A DNA stretch of 64,000 bases from Clostridia bacterium UC5.1-1C12 (GTDB lineage Bacteria; Bacillota_I; Bacilli_A; Erysipelotrichales; Erysipelotrichaceae), in contig BBZX01000009.1 of the NCBI GenBank assembly GCA_001305055.1, forward strand, positions 70,183 through 134,182, in the 5' to 3' direction. Shown here in pieces: positions 47,925-56,496 of this stretch. Position 1 is the stretch's first letter; each line of letters starts with the position of its first letter. Below the pieces are notes generated by a model. That model was not told where the DNA came from, did no database searches, and saw only the letters and a program-made list of their open reading frames with translations. The translations under genes were made by a program, and so were the position numbers.

Positions 47925-48045
47925 TTGGTTACCTCCTGTTGGCAATAAATACCAGTTTAATAATTACAAAATTTACCATATAATATGAGTGTGATCACAA
48001 CACCCAACATAATTACATAATAGCCGCCATATACGGGAGGATATT

Positions 48046-48207
48046 ATGGAACTAGAAGTAGAGTATGTTAAATCTTGCAAGAATCAAGTAATTATATACC
48101 TTGAAGCTCATAAAGTTGTTTTGTATACTGATAAAACAATTAACAATGAGTTTAAAAGATATGTGCAAAGTAGACTGCCAGGCTATACTTTAATCGAGAA
48201 GCGTTAA
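48046..48207 (+). CDS. Small phage protein of unknown function
   Basis: A 53-residue protein with a good GGGAGG ribosome-binding site, placed between the divergent recombinase and the repressor's 3' end, and closed by a strong terminator. The sequence is mixed beta-type with one Cys. Not recognised. Small genes here are often excisionase or recombination directionality factors, but this one has no motif to support that. Confidence 0.55.
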   Translation: MELEVEYVKSCKNQVIIYLEAHKVVLYTDKTINNEFKRYVQSRLPGYTLIEKR

Positions 48208-48225
48208 TGCTTCTCTTTTTTTGTT
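48194..48225. terminator. Terminator between small gene and repressor
   Basis: GAGAAGC and GCTTCTC with a GTTAAT loop, then T7 on the plus strand. Confidence 0.85.
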
Positions 48226-48226
48226 T

Positions 48227-48859
48227 TTATAAAGTACGTCTGATTTCAATTACTTTACCGATGATTCGTACCGGCTTTGTTTCAACTTCTTCAGCAGAAT
48301 AATAAAGTGGAGTAAATTCAGGGTTATGTCCTATTAACATAATTCCACCATCTTTTATGATTACTTTTTGCAAGTAGCCTCATCACCGTTAACCATTACA
48401 ATAGCAACTTGACCTGATTCAATCATTTCTTGCTTTCTTACAATAACAACATCATCTTCCATAATAAGTGGATACATCGAATTACCCTTGATTTTTAGTC
48501 CAAAGTATTCACCTTTCTTAGCTGTTTCTTCATCTATTTCTTCGTAATCCAAAATGTCTTCGATAGCTTCTAAAGGTATGCCTGCAGGTACAGAACCAAG
48601 TACAGGAATTTTTGTTGCTTTTTTTATATTTACATTTTTCTATGGTTGTCTTATTGATGCTTCGATCGCTGGATATACCTGTCAAATAATCTATATCTAC
48701 TTCTAGATAATCAGCAATTTTTTTTAGCTTATCAATTTTAGGTGCGCTTCTGCCAATTTTCCAATCACTGAACGTTGATGTACCTAATCCTGTTTCCTTT
48801 GCAACTCTATATGCTGTGATGCCTTTTTCTTTTATAAGTTTTTCAAAAATCTCATACAT
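48227..48859 (-). CDS. S24-family phage repressor with HTH (two frame breaks)
   Basis: A lambda cI-like repressor of about 210 residues: an N-terminal helix-turn-helix (T-A-Y-R-V-A-K-E-T-G-L-G-T-S-T-F-S-D-W) and a C-terminal S24 peptidase. The self-cleavage site V-P-A-G-I-P, the catalytic Ser in G-N-S-M-Y-P and the Lys near V-N-G-D-E-A-T-C-K-K are all present, so it should be cleaved during the SOS response and induce the prophage. Breaks near 48638 (one extra base or two missing) and near 48370 (A6 read A5) interrupt the naive frames. Start ATG 48859 follows AAAGAGG. Confidence 0.88.
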
Positions 48860-49055
48860 ATATACCTCTTTCCAAAATATGACGGAAATCATTGTTAAAA
48901 GCGTTGACACCATATGAAATCAGTGCTATTATTAGCACATAGAAAGGAAATCATTGCTAACAATGAAATACGTTTTATATTTTTTCTTTTCCTAATAAAA
49001 ATATATCACATTTCCGTAATAGTTGCAAGGTTTCCGAGAGGGGAGGTGAATAAAT
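48860..49055. promoter_or_regulatory. Phage lysis-lysogeny control region
   Basis: A strong rightward promoter TTGACA (48904-48909), 17 bases, TATTAT (48927-48932) overlaps a perfect repeat GTGCTA-TTAT-TAGCAC (48924-48939). Two direct copies of GGAAATCATTG lie near 48884 and 48948, and an inverted ATTTCCGTAA near 49012. These are the likely operators for the repressor and the Cro-like protein. Confidence 0.75.
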
Positions 49056-49241
49056 TTGTATAATAAATTTTTGGAATTAGTTCAAAGCAACGGATTGACG
49101 GCTTATCGTGTATCAAAAGACACAGGGATTCCCACCGCTACATTAAGCGATTGGAAAAATGGGCGAAGTAAGCCAAAGCTTGATAAGCTTAAAATTCTTG
49201 CTGATTATTTTAAAGTGCCGATTGAATATTTTATGGAGTAA
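49056..49241 (+). CDS. Cro-like HTH regulator with TTG start
   Basis: A 61-residue DNA-binding protein that is nearly all helix-turn-helix (L-T-A-Y-R-V-S-K-D-T-G-I-P-T-A-T-L-S-D-W-K-N-G-R split here). Its HTH is close in sequence to that of the divergent repressor, suggesting duplication and shared operators. TTG 49056 is the only start in frame with the strong GGGAGGTG site. Confidence 0.85.
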   Translation: MYNKFLELVQSNGLTAYRVSKDTGIPTATLSDWKNGRSKPKLDKLKILADYFKVPIEYFME

Positions 49242-49254
49242 GAAAGGAGAGTAC

Positions 49255-49440
49255 ATGAAAAATCAAAGGAAACCGATTTATAAAATCGGCACTGAATCAA
49301 GAGATATTGAACCATTTCTAAGGTTTATTCTTGATTTAGCAAGGGAACTAAAAAAAGAGATACCGCCGCCGTGGAAAGCACAGTATCTCACATTGATAAT
49401 TCACCAAAATTATCAATTAAATTATAGCACATGCCAGTAA
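49255..49440 (+). CDS. Small phage early protein
   Basis: A 61-residue basic protein, 13 bases after the Cro-like gene, with GGAGAG ahead of ATG 49255. No motif recognised. Confidence 0.5.
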   Translation: MKNQRKPIYKIGTESRDIEPFLRFILDLARELKKEIPPPWKAQYLTLIIHQNYQLNYSTCQ

Positions 49441-49459
49441 AAAGGCAAAGGAGAATGTA

Positions 49460-49701
49460 ATGGAAAGAAAAAGCCAGATCAATTATTAGGAAAAGATTTG
49501 TTTGACGTTATCTTTGAAATTTATCTTGGATATATAACACCGATTGACTGCGTGAATGACGCTGATGATCTCAAGCAAATAGAAGAAATTAAAGATGAGA
49601 TTATCACAATGACTGGTATATATGCTGACAACATTGCAGATATGTTAGTCCGTATCGGCAGAGAATCTTTTGAAAAGTATCCTACACACAGAGAATTATA
49701 A
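49460..49701 (+). CDS. Small acidic phage protein (frame broken near 49472)
   Basis: An 80-residue acidic protein rich in Asp, Glu and Ile. One missing A in an A6 run after the start hides the first codons; corrected, it begins M-E-R-K-K-P-D-Q. GGAG precedes it. It overlaps the end of a divergent gene by six bases. Function unknown. Confidence 0.6.
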
Positions 49702-50076
49702 CAGATTACCAATTAAAGTAGAAATGATTGCATCTGCAGTAAAAGAGCCAAGTGTACAGCCGGCTTCAATTAATTTTGGTTTAATAATCTTCCAGTGTGA
49801 ATTATCACTAATAGAAGCTAATAGTTTATGTCCTTTTTCGGTTATATCTGAAATATTTGCTGCATTAGCTTTTGCGGTATTGCACTGTTTAATGAAATTG
49901 TTTTCTAACAGATATTGTATTGAATAGATAATTTCATCTTTAGAATAGTTAGAGCGCAAGGTTTCGTTGGAGATTAATTTCAAAGCTTTTATAGGTCTAG
50001 GTTTTCCGTTATAGAAAACAAGACCATTTTCTAAAGTTAATAGAATATCTCGAATGCAATCATTATTTAATTTCAT
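49696..50076 (-). CDS. DUF2513-type phage protein
   Basis: A 126-residue protein with a winged-helix-like character: it begins M-K-L-N-N-D-C-I-R-D-I-L-L-T-L-E-N, typical of DUF2513, and ends in a Gly-Ala-Thr-rich tail. ATG 50076 follows GAGGTGATTCC; the longer upstream open frame has no such site. It runs against the early genes. Such proteins are common near phage switches, with no established role. Confidence 0.75.
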   Translation of the reverse strand: MKLNNDCIRDILLTLENGLVFYNGKPRPIKALKLISNETLRSNYSKDEIIYSIQYLLENNFIKQCNTAKANAANISDITEKGHKLLASISDNSHWKIIKPKLIEAGCTLGSFTADAIISTLIGNLL

Positions 50077-50134
50077 TGGAATCACCTCGAGAAAATTGTA
50101 GCACAAGGATAAGAAAAGGCAAGGTAAATAAGTA

Positions 50135-50306
50135 GTGAATGATAAAGTGAAGAAAGAGATAGAACGATTAAAAAAAGCAGATGCAGTAGATATTGTTTCT
50201 GAAATATTATCTAAAGAAATTGACATTTTAAAAAGGTGTTTGTTGTTTATCTGTTTTAGTAAATATCGTTTTAATAACATCTACTTTAATTGCTTTATTT
50301 TCCTAA
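50135..50306 (+). CDS. Small membrane protein (frame broken near 50234)
   Basis: A GTG-start protein with a charged helix (about 30 residues, KEIERLKKADAVD) and, after removing one A near 50234, a C-terminal membrane segment L-S-V-L-V-N-I-V-L-I-T-S-T-L-I. About 56 residues. Unknown function. Confidence 0.5.
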
Positions 50307-50318
50307 AGTGGAGGAAAA

Positions 50319-50594
50319 ATGGACAAAATTAAAACCCGTTTTAAGTTGGAGACATTGTCTACATCAACGTTAATAGATATGTGGACCAATTTCAATCAAG
50401 CTCCTTACTATAACGGTCGTAATTGGGATAAAAATTTTCCTGATAAACCCTATTATTATGACCTGTTGCCGTTTGACTGTAAATGGTTTAAAAGGTTTAC
50501 AAAATTCCGTTATATTATTGAAGCAATGAAAATGATTGAAATGGTGGTAGGACAAAGGAAAATCATTGAGGAATTAAACAAGAAACGATCTTGA
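50319..50594 (+). CDS. Phage hypothetical protein
   Basis: A 91-residue protein rich in Trp, Tyr, Phe and Lys, with a GGAGG site ahead of ATG 50319. No domain recognised. Confidence 0.55.
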   Translation: MDKIKTRFKLETLSTSTLIDMWTNFNQAPYYNGRNWDKNFPDKPYYYDLLPFDCKWFKRFTKFRYIIEAMKMIEMVVGQRKIIEELNKKRS

Positions 50595-50653
50595 TGAATG
50601 GGATTATTACAGAAAATTGTAGCATTAATACCTAAAAAGGCAAGGAGAAACCA

Positions 50654-51279
50654 ATGATCAAATACATAAGAAAACCAATCTGGAAGAACTGGATCATCTT
50701 AGGACTTGTGATTTATTCGGCAGCAGTTACGGTGCAAATTTATAATTGCAACCGATTAGCTGAGGAGCAAACCGAAAAGATAGCGCAGCTGCAGAGTGAA
50801 AAAGCAGAGCTGCAGGTGCTTGGCGAGATTATCACACCAGTAATAGAAGAAGATTACTGAACGCCGATAACAGGTGTTGAAACTCGTATTGACGAGAATC
50901 ATACACCTGCGGATATATTTAACGGCTATGTCGAAAAATTTAACTTCTCTCTCGATTTTTATGGCTTAGCGTTGATTATGGTATTGACCCAAGCTTTGCC
51001 CTTGCTACGTGGGCATGGGAGACAGGTTGGGGTAGCAGTGATTTATGGATTAATCACAACAACCCAGCTGGCATTACGTGTGGCATAGAATACTGTTCAT
51101 ATGACAGCAAAGAACAGGGATTACAGGCTATGTTTAGCCTATTACGGTACTATATCAACGATTTAGGCCGAAATACTGTCCTTTGTGTCAGAGAACTATG
51201 GAGTGAGAGTAATGATGCCGACAGTATTGTTAAAATCATGCTGGAAATAAATGAAAGGAGAGAAAAACCTTATGAGTGA
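50654..51279 (+). CDS. Membrane-anchored glucosaminidase-type hydrolase, interrupted by TGA
   Basis: One protein of about 208 residues appears to be split. Residues 1-68 are a membrane anchor and coiled coil; an in-frame TGA (50858-50860) follows; the same frame then continues T-P-I-T-G-V-E-T-R-I-D into a glucosaminidase/lysozyme-like domain with W-E-T-G-W-G-S-S-D and N-N-P-A-G-I. A second break (one G missing near 50974) lies inside the domain. With Trp at the TGA and the G restored it ends at 51277, overlapping the HNH gene. The TGA may be an error or a true nonsense mutation. The catalytic Glu in W-E-T-G is present. Confidence 0.7.
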
Positions 51280-51592
51280 AAGAACGAGGCGGTGTAACAT
51301 CACACCGAAAGTCAGAAAAGAAGTCAAAGAGAGAGATTGTGATTGCTGTATCTTTTGCGGCTCAACTTATGGCGTACAGATTTGCCATATAGTCCCACGG
51401 AGCCGTGGCGGCTTAGGTATCCCTCAAAACCTTGTATGTGGGTGCATAAGCTGCCATGCAAAGATGGATCAAAGCACTCAACGCCAAGCGATGTTGGATA
51501 GAGCACAGGAATATTTGCAAAGCATTTATCCGGATTTTGATGATACATCTAAAGTCTATCAAAAATGGGGTGGACTGTTCTCAGCGTGCTAA
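51272..51592 (+). CDS. HNH endonuclease
   Basis: A 106-residue HNH nuclease with two zinc-type Cys pairs (C-C-I-F-C-G and C-G-C-I-S-C-H) around I-C-H-I-V-P-R-S-R-G-G, whose His is catalytic. ATG 51272 overlaps the hydrolase stop; its own stop abuts the next ATG. In phages such enzymes assist DNA packaging or homing; packaging genes are 8 kb away, so the role is open. Confidence 0.88.
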   Translation: MSERTRRCNITPKVRKEVKERDCDCCIFCGSTYGVQICHIVPRSRGGLGIPQNLVCGCISCHAKMDQSTQRQAMLDRAQEYLQSIYPDFDDTSKVYQKWGGLFSAC

Positions 51593-52434
51593 ATGAGAAA
51601 AGCAGAATATGCAGGCCACCTTGAAGAATTTTTGGCTGAACTGAAGATGGCTGAAAAGAGCGAGCTGACCTTGAAAAAGTACCGGCGGGATCTGATGAGA
51701 TTTTATGGCTTTGTTAAGCAGGTTAATTTTGACAAAGAAACAGCGATTGACTATAAGCAGTCCTTGATATCACAGGGATACAAGCTATCAAGCATCAATA
51801 GTTATTTAGTAGTGCTTAATAAGTATCTAACATGGCTTGGTGCTACTGATCTAAAGGTTAAGCTGCTCAAGACACAACGCCGGGGAAGCAGAGAGGATAT
51901 TATCACGCTGGAAGATTATAAGCGACTGCTAAGGCATGCAAAAAAGCGTGGTGAGATGGATATGTACCACTTGATGAAGGTGCTGGCAATGACAGGCATT
52001 AGAATTGAAGAACTTAAATTTATTACAGTTGAAAATATTCAAACGAACTACATAGCTGTGACAAACAAAGGAAAATCCAGAACGGTCATACTCAGACAGG
52101 ACTTAGCAAGGGATCTGCGCAGATATTGCCGCATAAGTGGTATACGACATGGGTTTGTATTTGCCGGTAAAAAAGAGGGCTGCATGATGCTAAAAGCACC
52201 ATATGGAGGAGGTTAAAAAAGATTGCTGGTGCTGCCAAAGTCAACAAGAAAAAGGTACATGCACACTCATTCAGACATTTCTTTGCAAAGCAGTTTCTAT
52301 TGCAAAACAATAACAATATCCTTGAGCTTGCCGATATACTCGGTCACGAATCCTTAGATACAACACGCATATACAATGTATCGACGGATGCAGAAAAAAG
52401 AAAGAAGCTGGAAAATATGAAATTTTCTAGATGA
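51593..52434 (+). CDS. Tyrosine recombinase, XerC/D-like (frame broken near 52193)
   Basis: A 280-residue tyrosine recombinase. The N-terminal SAM-like DNA-binding domain is followed by the catalytic set: Arg in M-T-G-I-R-I-E-E-L, H-S-F-R-H, and L-G-H-E-S-L-D-T-T-R-I-Y-N with the nucleophilic Tyr. One missing A near 52193 hides the C-terminal part. It lies in mid-prophage, away from attL, and the prophage already has a serine integrase, so this enzyme may resolve multimers or serve another task. Confidence 0.88.
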
Positions 52435-52445
52435 AGGGAGAACAA

Positions 52446-52857
52446 ATGAAGCAAATAGCACAATCAATTTTAGATATTGATAACGGAAAAATGAAAGAAC
52501 AAGCCAATTATGAATTGGCAAAAATTATGGCGAATTTGAATGATATTAATGCTAATGAAAAAACCAAAGAGAGGGTTAACCATCAAACTAACATTTTTAC
52601 CAGTTGATGATGGAACGGTAATCACATCATATGAAGTTTTACCTAAGCTGGCACCTATGAGACCGAAGCAACTCATCTTACGGCAGGATCAAAAAGCTGA
52701 TCCTGAAACTGGCATGATGATCGATGTGTTGGTAGAAACAACTAGACAGGCAAGAGGACAACTAAATCTTGATGGAGAAATCTTTGAGCCTGAAATGTGC
52801 CTGATTGGATTAGGTGCAGATAAATTAATTAAAAAAGAGGAAGTCCAAAAGGACTAG
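52446..52857 (+). CDS. Phage replication-associated protein (frame broken near 52562)
   Basis: A 136-residue protein. One A too many near 52562 splits it. After correction E-K-P-K-R-G-L-T-I-K-L-T-F joins the halves. The pattern of a short helical start and a beta-rich body resembles proteins labelled replication terminator protein in Firmicute phages, a name with little experimental basis. Confidence 0.55.
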
Positions 52858-52869
52858 GAGGAAAGAAAC

Positions 52870-53594
52870 ATGTTAAAGGAATTAGCTCAGTATATTACAG
52901 GATTAGCACTTGATGCAGAAAAAACAGAAGTGATTGAAATTGAAGGAGAAACTTATATTGACGGTAAACGTCTAATGCCGGATGCTTGCGGCAACAAAGA
53001 ATTAAACACGTTGGATGCTGCAATTGATTTTCTGCGTGTTACTTGTCGTGATGGAGATTTTGAGTATCCGCTAATTGTATCAGCAACACATAGGAATATT
53101 GAGGTATATAGTTCATTAGATAAATATAAAAACGTAATTATGTGTTGTCCGTATCCCCTACAACACCACAAATTAATTTTGATTTTTATATGGATTTAGA
53201 GGAGTTTATCATTCAGCTGCAGACTTGTTTTGTAGATACGCCCAACAAGCAAAGATTACTGGAATTAGTCAGTTCGTTTGTAGAGTCGGAAAAGCTTGAA
53301 GTTGCAGACAACGGTATCAGCCAAACGGTGGTTGTAGAAAAAGGAGCTGCCGTCAAATCAAAAAATGCTGTTGAAGTAAATCCTTTTGTCAGATTGGCTG
53401 CTTATAGAACGTATGCTGAGGTTGAGCAACCTGAGACCATCTATCTATTGAGAGTTAAGCAAGGTAATCGTATTGCACTGTATGAAGCTGATGGCGGTAA
53501 GTGGAAACTAGAAGCTCAGATGAGAGTTGCCGGCTATCTACGAGATGGTTTAACTGATTTGATTGAAGCAGGCAAGGTCGTTGTTATCGGGTGA
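52870..53594 (+). CDS. Phage hypothetical protein (frame broken near 53128)
   Basis: A 241-residue protein after restoring one A (A6 read A5). The middle shows VSPTTPQINFDFYMDLEEF and the C-terminus G-Y-L-R-D-G-L-T-D-L-I-E-A-G-K. It lies between replication-type genes and overlaps the next gene by four bases. I do not recognise the family with certainty. Confidence 0.55.
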
Positions 53595-53920
53595 AAGAGT
53601 ATATCCGAAGATTGCTAGAACAAGCGATCGGATCAGAAAATGCAATCACGAAATCTGAACTATGTCGGAAAGCACGATTAGGTGAAAGAGCTATCAGAAA
53701 TTTTATTCGAGATTTGAGGATGGAAGGTATGGTAATCTGTTCGACAGCTTCCGGTGCCGGTTATTATGTGCCTAAAAATGTTTCTGAGGTTAATCACTTT
53801 ATCCGGGAAATGGAAAAGCGAGGACGTGAGTGTTATGCTGCTGCATCTATGGCAAGGCAATGGATGGTGAACAATGGCTTAGATACGCCTAGCGAGAGCG
53901 TTGTGGTTGACGTTTTATAA
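53591..53920 (+). CDS. Winged-helix DNA-binding protein
   Basis: A GTG-start 109-residue protein whose first 65 residues form a winged helix-turn-helix (I-T-K-S-E-L-C-R-K-A-R-L-G-E-R-A-I-R-N-F-split), followed by a helical tail. It precedes the replication gene and may act at the phage origin or as a regulator. Confidence 0.65.
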   Translation: MKEYIRRLLEQAIGSENAITKSELCRKARLGERAIRNFIRDLRMEGMVICSTASGAGYYVPKNVSEVNHFIREMEKRGRECYAAASMARQWMVNNGLDTPSESVVVDVL

Positions 53921-53934
53921 ACATGGAGGAAGAT

Positions 53935-54729
53935 ATGGCAAGACCTTATAAAGAGGGCTGCAGCTATTTTCCGAGTGATGTTGATATTTATTCTGATTTT
54001 AAGATCATTGATTTGTTAAATGAATATGGTCCTCTTGGTTACACTGTTTATGATTGGGTAATCCGCCGAGTGTACCAAGAGGGTTATTATTTACAAACTG
54101 ATCTTAATCAATTAAGTACGTTCTTTGTCCGAGACATAGGATCAAAGTGGATAAGGAACAAAGAGGTTGTGCTGCAAGTGATACACTTCTGTGCGGAATT
54201 AGACCTTTTCGATAAGGATCTCCTTGCACAGGGTGTTATCACCTCTGTTGGCATTCAGCGCCGGTACGTTGAGATCACCGCTCGCAGAAGACAGCCTAAT
54301 ATATTATCAAAATTTTGCATTTTGCCGGATGCTTTTTTAAGTGTACGCAACAATGCAGTTATTGATAACAATAATCTAGTTATTGTCAACAAAAACGAGG
54401 TAAATGGTAACAGCAACGGTATAAAGAAAAGTAAAGAAAAAGAAAGTAATACTGGCACTGATGAATCAGCACCAGCAGTTGTTGAATTGATATTGAATGA
54501 CAGCAGTATGTATCCTGTCTACCAGAAACAAATAGAAGAATGGTACGAACTATTTCCGGCAGTAGATATAGTTACAGAATTGAGAAAAATGCAGGCATGG
54601 TTATCTGCTAATCCCAAGCGTAGGAAAACAAAAAAAGGGATCTTACGCTTTATAGTGAATTGGCTGATGAAAGAACAGGATAAGCCGCACAGGGAGGTAA
54701 CTGGTAAGAGTGAATACCCAAACATATGA
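53935..54729 (+). CDS. Phage replication protein, DUF4373/DnaD-like
   Basis: A 264-residue protein with the DUF4373 start (Y-F-P-S-D-V-D-I-Y-S-D-F-K-I and Y-G-P-L-G-Y-T-V-Y-D-W), a low-complexity Asn/Ser/Glu linker and a C-terminal helical region. These proteins occur just before dnaB in phages and act like DnaD/DnaT helicase loaders. ATG 53935 is preferred over 53923. It overlaps dnaB by 20 bases. Confidence 0.78.
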   Translation: MARPYKEGCSYFPSDVDIYSDFKIIDLLNEYGPLGYTVYDWVIRRVYQEGYYLQTDLNQLSTFFVRDIGSKWIRNKEVVLQVIHFCAELDLFDKDLLAQGVITSVGIQRRYVEITARRRQPNILSKFCILPDAFLSVRNNAVIDNNNLVIVNKNEVNGNSNGIKKSKEKESNTGTDESAPAVVELILNDSSMYPVYQKQIEEWYELFPAVDIVTELRKMQAWLSANPKRRKTKKGILRFIVNWLMKEQDKPHREVTGKSEYPNI

Positions 54730-55918
54730 TGATCAGATTGAAAGAGCCTTACTTAGCATCATGCTCACTGATCCAAAGACGATTGATGAATGTTCGCTGG
54801 AATCAAAACACTTCGTCAATCCGATCAATCGCAGGGCGTTTGAGATATTCAGGAAGTACTATGCTGACAATGGCGATATCGCAATCGGTGTAATGTGTGC
54901 TGAGGTAAAAGATGCCGGTCAATTTGTAGACTACTGCATGGCGTTGTCTGATGAATACATATCCAGCAGTAACTTTCACTTTCTCATGGAAAAGCAGGAG
55001 GAAGCTTACAAGAAGAACCAGATAGTGAAGATCGCTGACAGTCTGCTAAATGGTGAGGCTACTTACACTGAGGTGGTCGATCAGATACGCACTATCAGCT
55101 CTGAGTTTGTCAATGTAAATGATTACCATAAGCCGAAGCCACAGGAAATATATGACCTAATTACTACTGATCGGGCTAAAATCAGATTCAGGGATTTAGA
55201 TTGCCTGAACCGTGTTGGATTGTTGGAAAATACATTAAATGTAATTGCAGCTCGTCCATCGGTCGGCAAGACCGGTTTTGCACTGAATATGATCAATGAC
55301 CTTTCGGATAGATACAAATGTATTTACCTCAACATGGAAATGACGGAAAAAGAAATCTATGAACGATTGGCAGCCATCAATTCGGCAATCCCAATAAACC
55401 GTTTCACGAAATTGGAAGCGAATGAGATCAATAAGCTGAACAATGCATTAACACTGATCTATAATAAAAAAATTAAAATCTATAACGGCTCAAAGTCTTT
55501 AAAAGCAGTGAGAGCGATCCTTACAAGAGAGCAGCGTGAGGGGCATTGTATCATCTTTATTGATCATATTGGATATGTAACCACTGGCAAACGACAAAGT
55601 GATACGGAGCGCATTGGTGAGGCTGTCCGGGAAATACAGAAAATGACAAAGGACCTAAATGTTACTGTATTTTTATTAGCCCATATCAATCGTGCCGGAA
55701 CGGATGCGCCTACAGTAAACTTCCTCAAAGATTCTGGAGAGTTGGAGCAATCGGCCCATGTCGTCATGCTGCTGCATAATCCAAATGATGAGCTTGATAA
55801 AACGACATCTGACATACAGCTGATCGTTGATAAAAACCGATCCGGTAAGCGTGGCAAGATTGATTTGGAATATCAAAAGACTACGCAAATTTTCAAGGAG
55901 ATGCGCTATGCAAGATAG
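54710..55918 (+). CDS. dnaB: Replicative DNA helicase, DnaB family
   Basis: A 402-residue hexameric helicase: N-terminal primase-interacting domain (about 1-110), then the RecA-like core with Walker A A-A-R-P-S-V-G-K-T-G, Walker B I-I-F-I-D-H-I-G-Y and the motif H-I-N-R-A-G-T. It starts with GTG 54710 behind GGGAGG and has no frame breaks. It is the phage's own replication fork helicase. Confidence 0.93.
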   Translation: MNTQTYDDQIERALLSIMLTDPKTIDECSLESKHFVNPINRRAFEIFRKYYADNGDIAIGVMCAEVKDAGQFVDYCMALSDEYISSSNFHFLMEKQEEAYKKNQIVKIADSLLNGEATYTEVVDQIRTISSEFVNVNDYHKPKPQEIYDLITTDRAKIRFRDLDCLNRVGLLENTLNVIAARPSVGKTGFALNMINDLSDRYKCIYLNMEMTEKEIYERLAAINSAIPINRFTKLEANEINKLNNALTLIYNKKIKIYNGSKSLKAVRAILTREQREGHCIIFIDHIGYVTTGKRQSDTERIGEAVREIQKMTKDLNVTVFLLAHINRAGTDAPTVNFLKDSGELEQSAHVVMLLHNPNDELDKTTSDIQLIVDKNRSGKRGKIDLEYQKTTQIFKEMRYAR

Positions 55919-56051
55919 ATGGCAACTGTTTGAGTACCTACGAACACACAACGGCAAGCTGCCGGTGGAGGCATTAGAAATGGAACTTCTGGAGGTCGCA
56001 GAAGGCATTCAGGAGTTCTTGTATTTCGAAGCGCAAAACAACGAAATATAA
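55908..56051 (+). CDS. Small acidic phage protein
   Basis: A 47-residue acidic protein overlapping the dnaB end by 11 bases, with a GGAG site at the right distance. No motif recognised. Confidence 0.5.
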   Translation: MQDRWQLFEYLRTHNGKLPVEALEMELLEVAEGIQEFLYFEAQNNEI

Positions 56052-56199
56052 GGCTAAAAAGGATACAAAAAAATCAAAAACTATTGGACTTAAAAAAACG
56101 TGTGGAAACGCCATTGTTTAAGGCTTAAAGCGCTGAAATCATGATGCAACATAATATTAAGGTTATATTGCATGAAATTTGGCTGATTTTTGGCAATTT

Positions 56200-56268
56200 T
56201 GCAAAAAACGGCCGTTTTCGTGAAAAAATGCTGAACTTCGTAAAAGTTCGTTAAAAGTTCGTAAATGA
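56200..56268. repeat. Palindrome and iteron-like repeats
   Basis: A perfect palindrome AAAACGGCCGTTTT (56205-56218) is followed by three tandem near-copies of the unit TTCGTAAAA at about 56237, 56247 and 56258, spaced about 10-11 bases, one helical turn. The gap of 240 bases around it has no gene. It could be an origin, an operator or a leader element. Confidence 0.5.
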
Positions 56269-56290
56269 CATCAAAACTGGAGGTGTAAAA

Positions 56291-56491
56291 GTGGCTGATT
56301 GGTTTGTTGATAAATGTGATTGCTGCGGAGCCTGGAAACAGTGCAAGGGCATCAATGGGCATCTGATGTGTCAAGAATGCATTAATAAGACTGGCGGGCG
56401 CCTAGAGCTAGAAAAGCCGGTGCAGGCGGCGTTGTTTGGACTTGATGCAGAATTAGTTGATGTTGGTAAAAGAAAAAAGATAGGAAGGTGA
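56291..56491 (+). CDS. Small zinc-ribbon phage protein
   Basis: A GTG-start 66-residue protein with C-D-C-C-G and C-Q-E-C pairs separated by about 20 residues, a zinc-ribbon arrangement. GGAGG precedes it. Role unknown. Confidence 0.65.
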   Translation: MADWFVDKCDCCGAWKQCKGINGHLMCQECINKTGGRLELEKPVQAALFGLDAELVDVGKRKKIGR

Positions 56492-56496
56492 AACAT

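Noticed and set aside
46401..47945. Alternative genetic code (TGA as Trp) in the phage
   Set aside because: Only one gene has an in-frame TGA that looks readable, while many phage genes end properly at TGA with overlaps to the next start.
50077..50280. Upstream extension of the DUF2513 gene
   Set aside because: A strong ribosome-binding site precedes ATG 50076, where the family sequence begins; the extension runs over the divergent small gene.
56200..56270. CRISPR array
   Set aside because: The repeats are about 10 bases long and directly tandem, with no spacers; no cas genes are seen anywhere in the window.
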